Shown: positions 45,201 to 57,068 of the stretch, piece after piece | How positions within the stretch are numbered: the stretch's first letter is position 1 | Layout of the letters: each line of letters starts with the position of its first letter | NCBI GenBank assembly: GCA_032358255.1 | Contig: JAULBX010029046.1 | Location: forward strand, 62,001 to 126,000 | Direction: 5' to 3' | Source: Heterotrichella gracilis | Taxonomy: Eukaryota > Sar > Xanthophyceae > Tribonematales > Xanthonemataceae | Length of the DNA: 64,000 bases | The notes under the pieces: model-generated | What the model saw: the letters and a program-made list of their open reading frames with translations, nothing else | Databases searched by the model: none | What the model was told of the DNA's origin: nothing | Made by a program: the position numbers and the translations under genes

Positions 45201-48200
45201 GTGGAAGTGGCAGAGGCGATTGGGGCGGTTGTGCACCCACCGCTGGCGCCTGTGGCGGGGAGCGACGGCGGTGTGGGAGTGGTGGGGGTGCAGTTTGCAG
45301 CGCTGGGGGTGCTGCAGGGGGCGCTGGTGCATGCGTCGGTGGCCTTCTGCATACACAACCTGGCGTACCAAGGCACATTCACAAAGGTGGGTGGTGGGTG
45401 GGTGAGAGGGGGGAAAGGGGGGTGCGGGGTGTGGGCGGCGGGATGGCTGCCCTTGGCATGTGTGCTATTCCAAGGACCTAGCTGGTGTAGTGTGTAATGG
45501 TGGATATGAACGCCCAGCACCTGTTACAGCATCATTGATCACCTACATGAAAGGGTTTATGCTTTGGCTGATGAAGACTTTTGACAACAATTCCATATGT
45601 TTTCTGGTATTAACCTCCCGGGTGTTGTGTGTCACAGGCTGCGTTCTGGCGGCTGTGCCTCCCGATGGCGGCACTTGCTGCCTTCCTCCAGCACGTGCGG
45701 CCAGCCCTGCACCAGCTGCCCCCCCCACCGCGCCCCTCCCTACTCAGCAAGATCGCCTCCCCGCTGCGTGCGCTGCGCCGCAAAATCTCCACCTTCACCA
45801 ATACCCGGCCGCAGCCCCCGCAGCCCCTGGACAGCCCCCCCATCAGCCGCTCCCGCAGGCTGCTCCGGGGGTGGTCCTCCATCCGCAAGGGGACAAAGGA
45901 GGTGGTCAGGGGAGGGAGCGGGGGCAGCGACGGTGGCGCGCAGGTGCCCCGCCGCACGCGCTTGAAGGCGCTGCAGGCATGTGAGGAGGCGGACCAGGAG
46001 CTGCAGCTCAACTGGATGCAGGTGGGTGGGGGGCATGGGGTAGCATTGTGGCGCTGTGCCTGGCATTACAAGCAGCTTCAAAATGGTGGGGACAAGGATG
46101 TTGAGGCTTGACGGTTATTGGCTAGCTATCATTGTTATTGCGCCTGAAATTATGGCATCAAGTGGGTGGTGGCCCCCGGTCGATGTCTGGCACATTGTGT
46201 CCAAGCTGCCTGCTTAACCCCCATCTCCCACCCCCAGGCTGCCCTGCTTGACTCCGATGCCATCCTCACTGTCAGCCCCTACTACGCGCGTGAGATTGCC
46301 ACAGACCCTGGGCTAGGGTACGGGCTGCAGGACCTGCTGCGCATGAGGGGTGTCAAGTACGTGTGCACTCGCACCATCTACTGGATTGGGCCGCCTTTTT
46401 AACCCCACCTATGTACCTAGCATCGCCCTATCCTAGCATGCAGCTGGCAATAGCTGAGACATGCAGTACAATGTGGATCCTGAGGAAAGCAGAGAGCAGC
46501 ATGGGGTGCATAATGTTGTCGCCACCCCACCTCCACCAACTGACACGCACCCTCCCTGCAGGGGCATCATGAACGGCATTGACATCGAAGAGTGGGACCC
46601 TGCTCATGACAAGCATCTGCCAGAGCACGCGCGATTCGCCCCCTCGTCCACGCCATTACCCAGCGCCACCGCCGGCGCGCCACCTGCCGGCACCACGACA
46701 GCGCCACCTGGCAGTGCTGTGGATGCGCCACCTGGCAGTGCCACTGATGAGCCAGCTGGCGCGCCCCCGGTTGCTGCCCCTGTGGATGTGTTTTCGGGCA
46801 AGGCCTCCATCAAGGCTGAGCTGCAGGCGCAGTTGGGGCTGGATGTGTGCCCTGACACCGCATTGGTGGTGCTCATTGGGAGGCTGGTGGAGCAGAAGGG
46901 CGTGGATGTGGTCATGGCGGCAGGTGCGCAGGCGCATGGCAGATATTTAGACACGACTCCTTCATGTGCATTGCTGTGGTCTGGCAGATTGGCACTTCTG
47001 GTTAAATCCTTGGTGCAGTTCATCAGCAGTGGTGGCCATGCTGTGAAGCCTGTGCTATGAACCATGTATGAGCTCTGGAAGAGGCTGGGTCGTTTTGCGA
47101 ATGTTGTGACCTCGTAGGCATGATGGCATTGGCCCTCTACTGACGCAGCCCACCTCCCATGTCTGCAGCTCCCGCCCTGCTGTGCCCAGCCAGCGACCCC
47201 GACCACAGGGTGCTGGTGCACAAGCTGGAGCACAGCCAACAACCCAGCCCCACACCACCACTCGACCCACCCGCCACACCCGCCACACCCGCCACCTCGA
47301 GGAGGCTGCACAGGGCTCGCATCGCCCTCCCACCTGGCCAGCCGGCGCCTTCCACAGCAGCTTCTGCACCCGCCACCACCCCACCCCCACCAGGGGCTCC
47401 CGCCCCTCCCGCTGCTGTACCTCAAACCAGCGTGAGCGCCATGCAGCTGGTGGTGCTTGGCACAGGGGAGCGATGGATGGAGCTGTGCCTGGAGGGGATG
47501 TCATCCTCCTTCCCTGGCAAGGCCGCGGGCCTGGTGCAGTTTTCTGAGGAGCTGGCGCACCGGCTGGTGGCGGCGGGTGATTTCCTGCTGGTGCCCTCGC
47601 GCTACGAGCCCTGCGGGCTGGTGGCGCAGTACGCCGTGCGCTACGGGGCGGTGCCCATTGTCACAGCCACGGGGGGCCTCAAGGACCTGGTTAGCGAAGA
47701 GGTGCGCTGGGGGTGTGAGCGCGTACGTGGTGTTTTGGGAGGAGGAACGGGGGGGGGGGGTGAGGGGGGACCTCCGTGCTTGGATGGGCACGTTGTCAAA
47801 GCATTCATTAGAAGAATCTCCTCCCACGCCGAGGGCTATATCGGCTGCTGAGTGTCATGGTTCCTATCACCTACCAAATTGCACTACGGTATACAAGCTC
47901 CCCACACTGACTGCGCACTGTGCCCTCCAGGCAAGTGCACGTGCAGTTGCATTTCGGTATGCATTACTGTGAGCTCACTTTTTTGCTGCCCTCTGCAGGT
48001 TGGCTACACCATCCCCCCCTTTGGCCCCCGCGGGGACACGCTTGCCTTCCAGCAGGCAGTGCGGGACCTCAAGGAGGCGGTGCGCGCGGGCCTGGTTGAC
48101 TACGGCACCCCTGCGTACAGCGCCAAGCAGGCGGCGGGACTGGCGCTGGATGTGTCGTGGGCGCCGCGTGCGGCCGAGTGGGAGGAGGTGCGGTCACATG

Positions 48201-48760
48201 GGGCGTGATTTACGGGGAAAACATGTATTAGACAAATATGTTCTGAATGTTATTCGGTCATAAAGTTTGAATATACGTTCATGCGTTTTGTTTTTTGTTG
48301 TTATCTCCTGATCCTGAATACTGAAAGCATCATTACACCTTGCATTCTAACAGGTGGTGCATGTTGTTGCGGGGTCGTGGGGGTAGTGGGTGTGACGCTC
48401 CCTTGGGGTGCAGCAGCGGGTTGCACCATGTTGGGTGGTGCATCAGGTTGTGACCTTCTGCTGAAGCCAGCACCAGCTTTCCACTTGTCCCCCCTTTGCC
48501 CTGTGTGACTTATAGCGGTGTGTTATACGCAGGCGCTGCTGGATACAATTGCAGCCGCCAACGCCACACGCGGTCAGGAGGCAGCCGCCAAAACCGCATG
48601 GGGTGACCTGGATAATGTGGAGCAGCCAGGTGGAGCGCCCTCTGAGGGTGACGAGCCCCCTCAGGTTGGCGTTGAGGGCTGTGAGGGAGCGTCGGGTGCC
48701 AGCGCTGCCCTCCATGCGCCAGGTGCAGCACAGCAGCCGCAGCTTGGCGATGCAGAATAA
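42219..48760 (+). CDS. GBSS: Starch synthase, GT5 family, granule-bound type, with large insertions; 9 exons
   Basis: Plastid enzyme that transfers glucose from ADP-glucose to growing amylose or amylopectin chains. Exons: 42219-42374, 43045-43136, 43475-45386, 45638-46021, 46238-46356, 46562-46923, 47169-47701, 47999-48187, 48533-48760; in frame, 1,324 residues, about twice a normal GBSS. Residues 1-52 (arginine-rich, ending [14 protein letters not shown]) look like a transit peptide. The catalytic signatures run in order: [16 protein letters not shown] (ADP-glucose loop, 65-71), [18 protein letters not shown] (about 297), [11 protein letters not shown] (about 706), [36 protein letters not shown] and [11 protein letters not shown] (about 1154). 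Five low-complexity insertions separate them; the largest is about 370 residues of Ser/Pro/Gly/Ala, all open in one 1.9-kb exon. GHRVM and [13 protein letters not shown] favour GBSS over the soluble classes, but the distinction is not certain. Confidence 0.9.
43381..43513 (+). repeat. Echo of starch synthase exon 3 start, capped by CTAAACCCT
   Basis: At 43383 GCAGAGGCCACC and then AACCGTCTCCCCCATCTAC copy the true exon 3 boundary GCAGGGGCCACC and GACCGTCTCCCCCATGTAC, 88 bp upstream. The copy ends in ACCCACTAAACCCTGG. Its acceptor is intact but its frame differs. Confidence 0.85.
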
Positions 48761-50385
48761 TCTGCTGGTGTGCAGCGCAACAGCTCGTTGGGAGTGTAGA
48801 TGAAGAGGGGAAGGAAGGGTTTGCACGTGGGGTGCGAAGGTGGGGGGCAACTGTAGCGCCTGCGCATATGACGCAGTCGCAAGCTGTGCTGGGAGACTGT
48901 GGGTGTGCCATTGTTGGGAAGTATCTTGGCTGTGGGTTCAAGCATTTATCACGTACATTATTGTGAATTTTTTATGACACAGCTTGCTCAGAGCATTGTT
49001 TCGATGGGCTAGTGAACGCGTCAATTTCCTGCTGGTTTTTCACAGATTCTAATATTCATTGACCCCACCGTCTGCCCCTGGGCTGCATATGAACTGCCCC
49101 ATGGTCCAACGCCATGCCTGCATTCCAAGGATTGTGCATTGTGTATGGACACTACCACTATCAGTTGACTTGTTTTGCTCCTCTTGAGCTGTTATAATAT
49201 CCAGAGCAGGCATAGTGTTAGCATTTCTGGGGGCATCTGGCTGCATACTACGGGTTGCGCCATTCAATTTTGATGATTTCATTGGGAGGTCCCTGTCTGA
49301 CGATTTTATCTCGGAAGTTGCGTGACTTGAATTGCTCAGTGCCAGCGTGGGGTTCCCAATGATTGCATCCCCTGTAGGCGTGCAACTTGCCAACAATCGT
49401 TAATGATGTTGGGACTCGCAAAGTTTGCTACTGTGGGAATGCACATTGTGATTAGACACTAGTAGTGTGACATTCACAAATCACAGAGTGAGTGAGAGTG
49501 TAGAACTGGTGACTTTTGTTGCACAGACATGCATGGGCACCAACCTTGGTGGGACCAGCTGCCCTGTACTACGCCGGCAAAGAACCTGCAGGAACAAACG
49601 CCATAGGAAACGCACAGAGGCGTAGACCTATTTCAATGTTCCAAAAAATGGCCTCACTGAAAAATCCGATTTGAAATTGGTTGCATATGCATTTAGTGCA
49701 ATCATGATGTGCACACCAGGACCATCACAGCGTGACACTGTGAGCGCATTGAAGCATCCACAGGTACCTGCGGTGACAGGCACTGCAACAGCAGCAGGAG
49801 TGACTGCATGCAGCAGAGGGCTCAACCATCATGATTGTTCCATATGATATTGGTTTAAACCCACAGTCACAATGTGCACACCATGACATCGTGTCATGCT
49901 AGCTGCTGCATTTTGTTAAAAGTCTATTTTCCGTGGTGTGAAATTGAATTACACAGGCAGCAGCAGCAGCTCTAAGGTGCGATGTGCCACACTATGCCAA
50001 TTTATTAAACTGTTGTGGGACAGGTTGCCCAGCAGGGCTGCACTGTCACCGCCAAAACTGGCCGCCATAACACAAACATGCGCCATGGCCTGGGCATTGC
50101 CATAATCACCGCTAGTATTATACTAGTAACTGCTGCTCCCTGGCAGATCATTCCATGTGCCAACCCCCAGTGGTGATATACCATTAAAAATGGAGTGTGG
50201 AAAAGGTGATTATGATTATAGTATCATAGTAAAAGAAGGGGAAAATGTCATTTGCCATGCTCATCAGCAAGTAAGATTTCATAAAAGCATATACTGTCAG
50301 CCGGTCGGTGACAAGCTATGATACAATGTACCCACTAAGCCCCCAGCAGCTGTCACAAACGAGCGGCTTCAAAGGATGATCCAAG
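48761..50385. other. Convergent intergenic region, starch synthase / solenoid gene
   Basis: 1.6 kb without a believable exon on either strand. It holds the two 3' UTRs and a (GCA)n-like run near 49957-49972. Minus-strand open frames at 49.0-49.4 and 49.6-49.8 kb are short and have no flanking splice sites that fit. Confidence 0.5.
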
Positions 50386-53201
50386 TCACTCATGGCTGTC
50401 TGATGCAGACACCTCGGTTGAGATCTCAGTGCTGCTTGTGCGCGAGAAGTGGTCCGTGGGCGAGGTGTGGCTGGCAGCGCTGAAGGACTTCGGTGATGCG
50501 TCCCTCTTGGCGTAGGACCTGTAGCCCTTGCCGCCCTGCCCCCACTTGTTGCCCCACTGGTTGCGGGCCGGTGGCACATACCTCCCCAGGGCATACGCCA
50601 CCATGTCCAATGTGATGGCATCAAAGCGCATGCCGCGCGGGACCCCCCACTCGCTGGCGTCCATCATGGCGTAGGCCACCTCCACCGCCTCCCTCCTGAT
50701 GCTGACCGGCAGCCAGTCCGGGATGTCGCGGTAGCGCGCCCGGGTGGCGGGGTCCCCATGGCTCTTGAGGTAGTTCTGGTTGCCCACCAGCGCAGAGTGG
50801 AGCAGGCCCAGCCCCTTCTCGTAGCTCTCGGGCGCGGATGACCTGAGGCTGATATCCAGGTAGGCCAGCAGCCTGGCCTCGATCTCCTTGTCGTTGATGA
50901 ACACCTTGAGGTGCCGCTGCAGAAGCTTGTGCACCACCTGCGTTGCCAGAAACGGAGTAAATAATTAACAAGCAAGCAATGAATAATTAACAGTAAGTAC
51001 AGTTTTAAAGAAGTACTGGTAAGTAACTGGTAAGTAACGTGGTAAAAAAAGGGTAGAAATTATAATAAGACTGCGCAGCCTATGCCAGGGTTTGAACAGG
51101 CGAGATTGTCAGGATAGATCCAAGCGATAAAAAAGCCACGCATTGCTCTTCTGTCCACTATTCTCCTACCTGCGTCGCCACTGGGTACACATCCAGGATG
51201 GCCAGGCACGTCATCACGGCAGCCTTGTCCTGCGCCAGGCTGGATAAGATGATGGGGTGTGGCGTGGCAGCCAGGGCTCTCAAGATGGAGTTGATGTCCT
51301 CCCGGAGCACCCTCTTGCCGGGGGCCAGCACTGCCTGGAGCACCATGCTGCTGAAGCCTCTGGGCAGGTAGGCAGGGAAATCCAGCAGCAGCTTGGCAAG
51401 ATGGGCTGGAAGGGGCAAGGGAAGGGTTAGTATGGAAGACAGAAGGTCTATACCAGTACCAGTCCTAGCAAAAGACACTGCTGCGTACTTCAAGACATTT
51501 GAATGCCATGGTCCAAAGCTGGGAACAATTGTAAATTCCCATGCGCCATCATCTGGTGTATACTGTGCACTGCAGTGCCATGTTGCTGATGTGCAACAAT
51601 ATTGGACAGTAAATTGCAGGCCACCATGAACACACACACACCCTCTGTAAGGAACAAAAACACATGTGACTCCACCGCCCACCCCCCAAAAAAGACAATC
51701 ACTGCAACAATGGCGTCGTACCTGCGGTCTTCACCACGTTGTGGTCTTGGTGGGACTCCAGGATCGACAGCACTGTCACAGCAAAGTCCTTGACGTGGCC
51801 AGGCATTGTGTGCCTCACCACCGACAGCAGCACATGTGACATGACCAGAGGTGGCTTCTCGTAGTCATCGTCAGACTCTGCGGGTGTGGTCATCTTCTGG
51901 AGCAGGTGCCTGGGGCTGCACACCTCAGCAATGATGGTGTCGGCATCCATGGCTCCCAGGACTAGATCCAAGAGATATGCTGCGGCTCTGGCTGGCACCT
52001 CGCTGGCAGTCACGTACTCTGCCCTCTCAGCAATGGCGATGAGCTGATTGGCCACAGTCACCAGGTGGTCCACAGGAGGCTCCTCCCCACAGCTGTCAAG
52101 CACTGCTGCCGTGGCCGATGCGCACGTGCACCTGTTCTCTGAGTGCAGGTCGCCTGTGTGGCGGTCTGAGCAGCTGCGGTGGTGCCACTGGAGGTAGGTG
52201 TAGAGCACCGACAGTAGCTTCACCTTCTGTGGAGAGGAGATTTGGGAGCCGGAGCCCAGGGAGGCACAGGTGGCTTGCACCATCAGCTTGGTGTACTTCT
52301 CCACCAGGGGGCCATCCAGCAGGTAGTACTCCTCCAGCAGCTTTGGGATCAGCATTGCCAGGGTCCTGACCGCATCCAGGCCTGAAATAGAGACCCTGTT
52401 GGCCTGGCTGCTCAGCACCCTGCCCATTGCAGCTGCCATGGACACCAGGGAAGAGCCAGGGACCGAGGAGCACGGCAGGATGCGTGCCAGCAGCAGCTTG
52501 GCCACAGTGTAGGCTGTCTCTGTGGACGACTCCAGGCAATCTGCGCTCTGCTGGCTGAAGGTGATCAGCAGACCGGTGGCCACCTTGTCTGGGTTGATGT
52601 CAGGGTGCACACCGAACAGGTTGAGCTTGGCAATGGCTGACACTGCTGCCTTCCTGCTGTCCATGTCCATGTCAGCGAGCACGTTCAAAAGAGCTGACAC
52701 AACGTCCACACGGCTCGCCAGGCGGAGCCGGTACTCGGGCAGCTTTTCTGCGATGATGGCGCATATCGTGGCAGCTGCTGCCTTGCCTTGTGAGTCGGTT
52801 GTCTGGAGCACTTGCTGGACGAGTGGGAGTATGTGCTCCTCCAGACTAGGTGCTGGACCCCCCTGCGGAAAACACGCGGTATAGGTGAGCCAACGTTTAA
52901 GCTTCGAGCGAAGCATGGCAAAGCAGTAACAGTATAGGAGAAGCTTGGCACTGCGATCTTGGGTATTTAAAATATCTGGTGGCAGGCGTCAAAAACCTGT
53001 TGCCAACATGGCCCATGGCCTCACCTGGCTGTCAGAGCCTCGGCTGTTTGGCTCCTCAGCAGGACTCCCCAGGGTCTGCATGCTGGATGGGCTATCATGG
53101 AAAGGCACTGCTCCTCCATCCACCTTCTTGCTCGCTTCTGAGGGCTTTCCCACCTTCTCGTGGTGCCCAGGGGTCTGAAGGGACTCTTCACCCGTAGACA
53201 T
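50386..53201 (-). CDS. Alpha-solenoid (ARM/HEAT-like) protein of unknown function, 4 exons
   Basis: I do not recognise this protein. Exons (minus strand): 53201-53025, 52862-51722, 51405-51170, 50937-50386; in frame, 701 residues. Residues 1-59 are polar and likely disordered. Residues 60 to about 560 are almost entirely amphipathic helices in pairs, for example LEEHILPLVQQVLQTTD, AATICAIIAEKLPEYRLRLA and MDSRKAAVSAIAKLNLFG, as in ARM/HEAT repeats. The last third has LPRGFSSMVLQAVLAPGKR and a conserved-looking IRREAVEVAYAMMDASEW. The tail of about 50 residues is Ser/Thr-rich. There is no signal peptide or membrane segment. Start chosen as the first ATG with an in-frame donor. Intron 3 is bounded by near-identical sequence. 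Confidence 0.8.
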
Positions 53202-54048
53202 TGCGTCCAGGACCACCCTCTGCAAAGGCTTGCAGCAGCACCGTCAATAAGCCACTCAAAAGGAATGCCTGTCTTGCAATGGATTGTCATCTTTCGCCTA
53301 TCCGACTACCGAAACTGTTCAGACTTTTGAAACAGTGCACTTGGGTAGTCACCCGGACGTTTGATTTGCCAAGCACCCAGCTCAACAGGCATCGATACCC
53401 ATCAGCAAATCCACCTCAAGTTGGCAACTTGGGGTGCTTCTGAACTGTTAAATTTGGAAATGTTTCGGTTTGCACGGCCTCAAAGTTCCTACCTGTTCAA
53501 CTCCGCAGCGAAATGGGTCAGTCAAATGCCGTTCACATGCCGATTTCGAGTAGTCTGTTCAGTATTCGGAAAGGACGGACAAGAACGTGACAGGTTGCCT
53601 TGAAAGTGTTGTAGGAATGCTTCTCCTGTTGGGTATCTGTCCGTCACAAGACGTTTTGAAAACAAAGTTTGGCTTGGAGTGGGGACCGGCCGTATGACCG
53701 CCGTATGACCGCCAGGCGGCGACCCCTGTGCCATTGTCGCTCACAACTGCCCACTACCGTACGTAGCCCAATTGCAGTTTCTTTGTGTTGAACTGTCGTG
53801 CAGGACCAACTGAGATGTGACACAGCCATCACAGTGGGGCCTGCACGCACTAGCATATTGTTATTGGTTGGCTTCACATGCATGCATGCATATGCCACTG
53901 CTTGCGCAGCAAGTTTACGCAATCTAGTCAATAGCTGCCACCTGAATACTTCAGATAATCTGCTTTGTATTCAGAATTCGCTCCTTGCAACCTCACTTGA
54001 GATCGGGGTAGCCAATTGCAGCTATCTCTCGTACCAACGTTGGCCGCC
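53202..54048. promoter_or_regulatory. Divergent promoter, solenoid gene / TRM6
   Basis: 847 bp between outward start codons. GTATGACCGCC occurs twice in direct tandem at about 53691-53713, next to CCAGGCGGC, which gives a partial inverted repeat. These are candidate regulator sites; no known factor is assigned. Confidence 0.5.
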
Positions 54049-56215
54049 ATGGACATCTCTGGCGCCCCTCCTATTGCAGAGGTTGACGAGGTGACGAAAG
54101 TTGCTAGCCCAGCTGTGGAGGAGCCCCTGAATGGTGTCACGGAGCAACCAGAGCACAGCCCACAAGCACCCGCAGAGCCTCCCAGTCAGGGCCTGCTGAT
54201 CACCGAGGGGTGCAGCGTGGTGTTGGACTTCAACACAGAGAAGCAGACGTTCATCTCACTGAAGCGGAACGGGTGAGGCTGCTACATTGGATCCGCTTTT
54301 GTCAGGGGACCTGATTATATCTTCAGGGGCGCGGCCTTGACCCAGCAGTTTAATACCTGCACCCTGCTTGCATAGTTGGAGACTCTGGTCGGTCTGTGCT
54401 CAACGGGCAAATCAAGGGTGGCACATCAGTTTTTAGGGGCAATATAACTGCACGTTCACGCACCACTGTACTCTGCTGCAGGACTATCAAAGTGGGCAAG
54501 TCCCAGGTCAGCACAGGGCCGCTGGTGGGTGCGCCGTTTGGGAGCTGCTTTGAGCTCAGTACAGACGGGAAATCCCTTGTCCGACGTGAGATGTAGGTGC
54601 CCTTTTTACAGAGTTTCACCATGCTTGCCTGCGTATGCTTTTCTTTTTATACCTGACTTCATACAGCCACACAATCCAGCATCCCTGCGTGCAACGCCTT
54701 GCGCTCACACTCCGTGCGGCACTGGCCACATCCAGGGTGAGCACAGAAGACTGGTCATCAGTGACAGACACAGTCCGCAACAACGCAAACATCGTGGACC
54801 AGGCCGCCGCCAACCAGCAGCTGACATCTGGCGACATCGCCCGCATGAAGGCGGAGGGCATGACAGGGGAGGCCATCATCGAGGCCCTGGCGGCCAACAG
54901 CGCCACCTGGGCGGAGAAAACCGAGTTCTCGCAGGCCAAGTACAAGAAGAAGAAGGCCAAGAAGTACATCACGGTGGTGCAGGCGTTCCGGCCAACGGCG
55001 CGCAGCGTGTGCGAGGTGGGTGGTGTGCGCCAGCCTGTGCATGTGTGACCACTATGGCCATGGGCAACAGCACAGCTGGGCCTGCCATGGACCTGAAAGG
55101 CCCTCATGCTCGAGTTTCATTATCCGGAATGGCCACCAATTGGGCTTGACAAAATGTCTACTGCCTGAGCAATGGTCTACAAGATTGTCTTTGTAAAATC
55201 TCGCTTTGCTAAGGGAAACCACAGGGGCACATCCTCAGGTTGTTGATTGCTTAATGCAGGCCTACTTTGCCAAGGCACCCGCCAAGATCAACTACATGCG
55301 GACCGACACCCTGGCTCTTATTTTGTCGTTGGCCAATGTTGGTGCCCATGGCCGCCTGCTGGTGATGGAGACGTGTGGGGGCATGGTGGTGGCGGCTGCG
55401 TGTGAGCGCATGGGTGGCATGGGGGCAATCGTCGCCGCGCACGAGGGCCCTTTGTCGCCACCGCTCGACATTGCGCGGCAATTCAACTTCACAGATGCGA
55501 TGCTGGCCAGCATTAGCACGGCACCGCTGCAAGAACTGGAGCGCTTGAGAATTGCCACAGAGGTGCGATGCCGACTTACCTATACAAGGGAGCAAGAAAT
55601 CATCTTGAGGATGTCTGAAATTACATCATATCACAGACGTAGATTGCCTCCGCGAGCATTTACCTATGCAAGCATGATGGGCGTGGCCTGCTGAGGGGTG
55701 TTGATGCGAGCGGTACAGGCCATGGGGTTGAAGGTTCGCTTGCAAATATGCAATCGTTGACCTTGTTGCAGGGGCAACAGACCGAGTCTGAGGAGCCATC
55801 CACATCCGGCAGTGCAGATCCTGTAAAACCCTTCAAGGGTCTCAACCCAGCATCCCAGCGCATGCTGGCTTCAAGCATGGGCTCTCAAGGAGGCTTTGAC
55901 AGCGCAATCCTGGCAGCTCCTGGTCTCAGCCCCGCACACTTTACCCCTCGCCTGCTTTCACTGCTACGACCATCCGCCCCCTTTGTGGTGTTTGGCAACC
56001 ACCTGCAATGCCTGGCAGAAACGCTCCAGATCCTGCAGCAGTCCCGCGCAGCCATTGGACTCAACCTGCAGGAGTGCTGGTGGCGCGAGCATCAGGTGCT
56101 GCCTAGCAGGACCCACCCGCACATGTCAGCCAGTGGCGCAGGCGGCTACGTGCTGAGCGGAATCAAGGTGACAGGCGGCATGGAAAGCGACAGCAAGCGA
56201 CAGCGATTGGTGTAG
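54049..56215 (+). CDS. TRM6: tRNA (adenine-58-N1) methyltransferase non-catalytic subunit TRM6 (GCD10), 5 exons
   Basis: Partner of catalytic TRM61; the tetramer makes m1A58 in the tRNA T loop, including initiator tRNA-Met, in the nucleus. Exons: 54049-54272, 54482-54592, 54736-55015, 55260-55562, 55772-56215; in frame, 453 residues. Family features are the N-terminal barrel (SVVLDFNTEKQTFISLKRNG, then GAPFGSCFEL), the central KTEFSQAKYKKKKAKKYITV, KINYMRTDTLALIL, and a degenerate Rossmann core, VMETCGGMVVAAACERMGG. As expected for TRM6, that core lacks a full AdoMet motif. Residues 305-453 end in a nuclear-localisation-like SDSKRQRLV. Divergent from the solenoid gene and convergent with LSG1. 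Confidence 0.93.
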
Positions 56216-57068
56216 GTCAGTAGATGTTGGTCGCTGTAGGCTATCCAAGGCATGTATGGGATGCAGAATGGTCACAGCTTAGCTTGGATTCACTTCACTC
56301 CTCAGGCTCTTGATGACAATCTCCAAAGTTTGAATTCAAATGCCACCTGGCAGTGCCAGGCCAACATTGATGCAGGCTATAATTCAAATTCCTAGTGCGC
56401 AGTTGTAAATTACAGACTTGGTATACCCCTGGTGGGCGATTATTGCAATGTGTGCGGTTGTAAATTGCAGACTTGGGGTACCCTGGGCGATTATTGCAAT
56501 GTGTCCTCACAGAATAGAACCCGTGGGGCACCCCAAAACAAATACACTTAAACTTTGCAAACTTTATGCCACCAATTGGGCTGGCAGCTCTGATCGCACA
56601 ACCATCATTAATAATATTGCAATTTAAAACCATTCTGATAGCATGTAGTTACAAAATTACATGCTGTGTGGTTGCGACCATGGCAAGGCTCAGAGCCCTA
56701 GCTGCCATGCGCGCTGCTCGCTAGCAGTTTCCAATGGAATATCTAATTAATGGCATTGTCTACGCCCTTGACAGGGAGCAAATTAGTATAATGATACCTG
56801 CAGGAAAATTCCATTTAATGACATATGCAGACCGGGCCCCTCAACATCCTGCCGCAACATGCAGTGCATGGTGGTTTGCGCCGCAACCTTAAAGCCGCAA
56901 CCGCAAAGTTTGCGGATACCATGCCAACGATCCAACGCGCCCAGAGGTTTTCTGAGCTCGCACTTGGCAGTATACCGTAACAGAAAATGCCTGTCAACAA
57001 TGTGTGTACAAATTCTGCGCCTCATCAATGTTCATATGTTTGCCAGCAATGTATATTGTTGTGCAAAT
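56216..57068. other. Convergent intergenic region, TRM6 / LSG1, with a two-copy tandem repeat
   Basis: 853 bp of 3' sequence. A unit of about 55 bp occurs twice, at 56395-56449 and 56450-56505 (shared TTGTAAATT, CAGACTTGG and GGGCGATTATTGCAATGTG). TGTAA in each copy could serve as a polyadenylation signal for TRM6. No gene seen. Confidence 0.65.

Noticed and set aside
46604-47425. Minus-strand 273-codon open frame
   Set aside because: Antisense of starch synthase exons 6 and 7; Gly/Trp/Arg-rich composition from the GC-rich strand only.
49049-49825. Minus-strand open frames of 115 and 65 codons in the starch synthase/solenoid gap
   Set aside because: Short, no splice-consistent partners, no motif; treated as 3' UTR and spacer.
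51085-51125. tRNA gene suggested by a GTTCAAACCC B-box-like phrase on the minus strand in the solenoid intron
   Set aside because: No A box, anticodon arm or pairing acceptor stem could be found around it.
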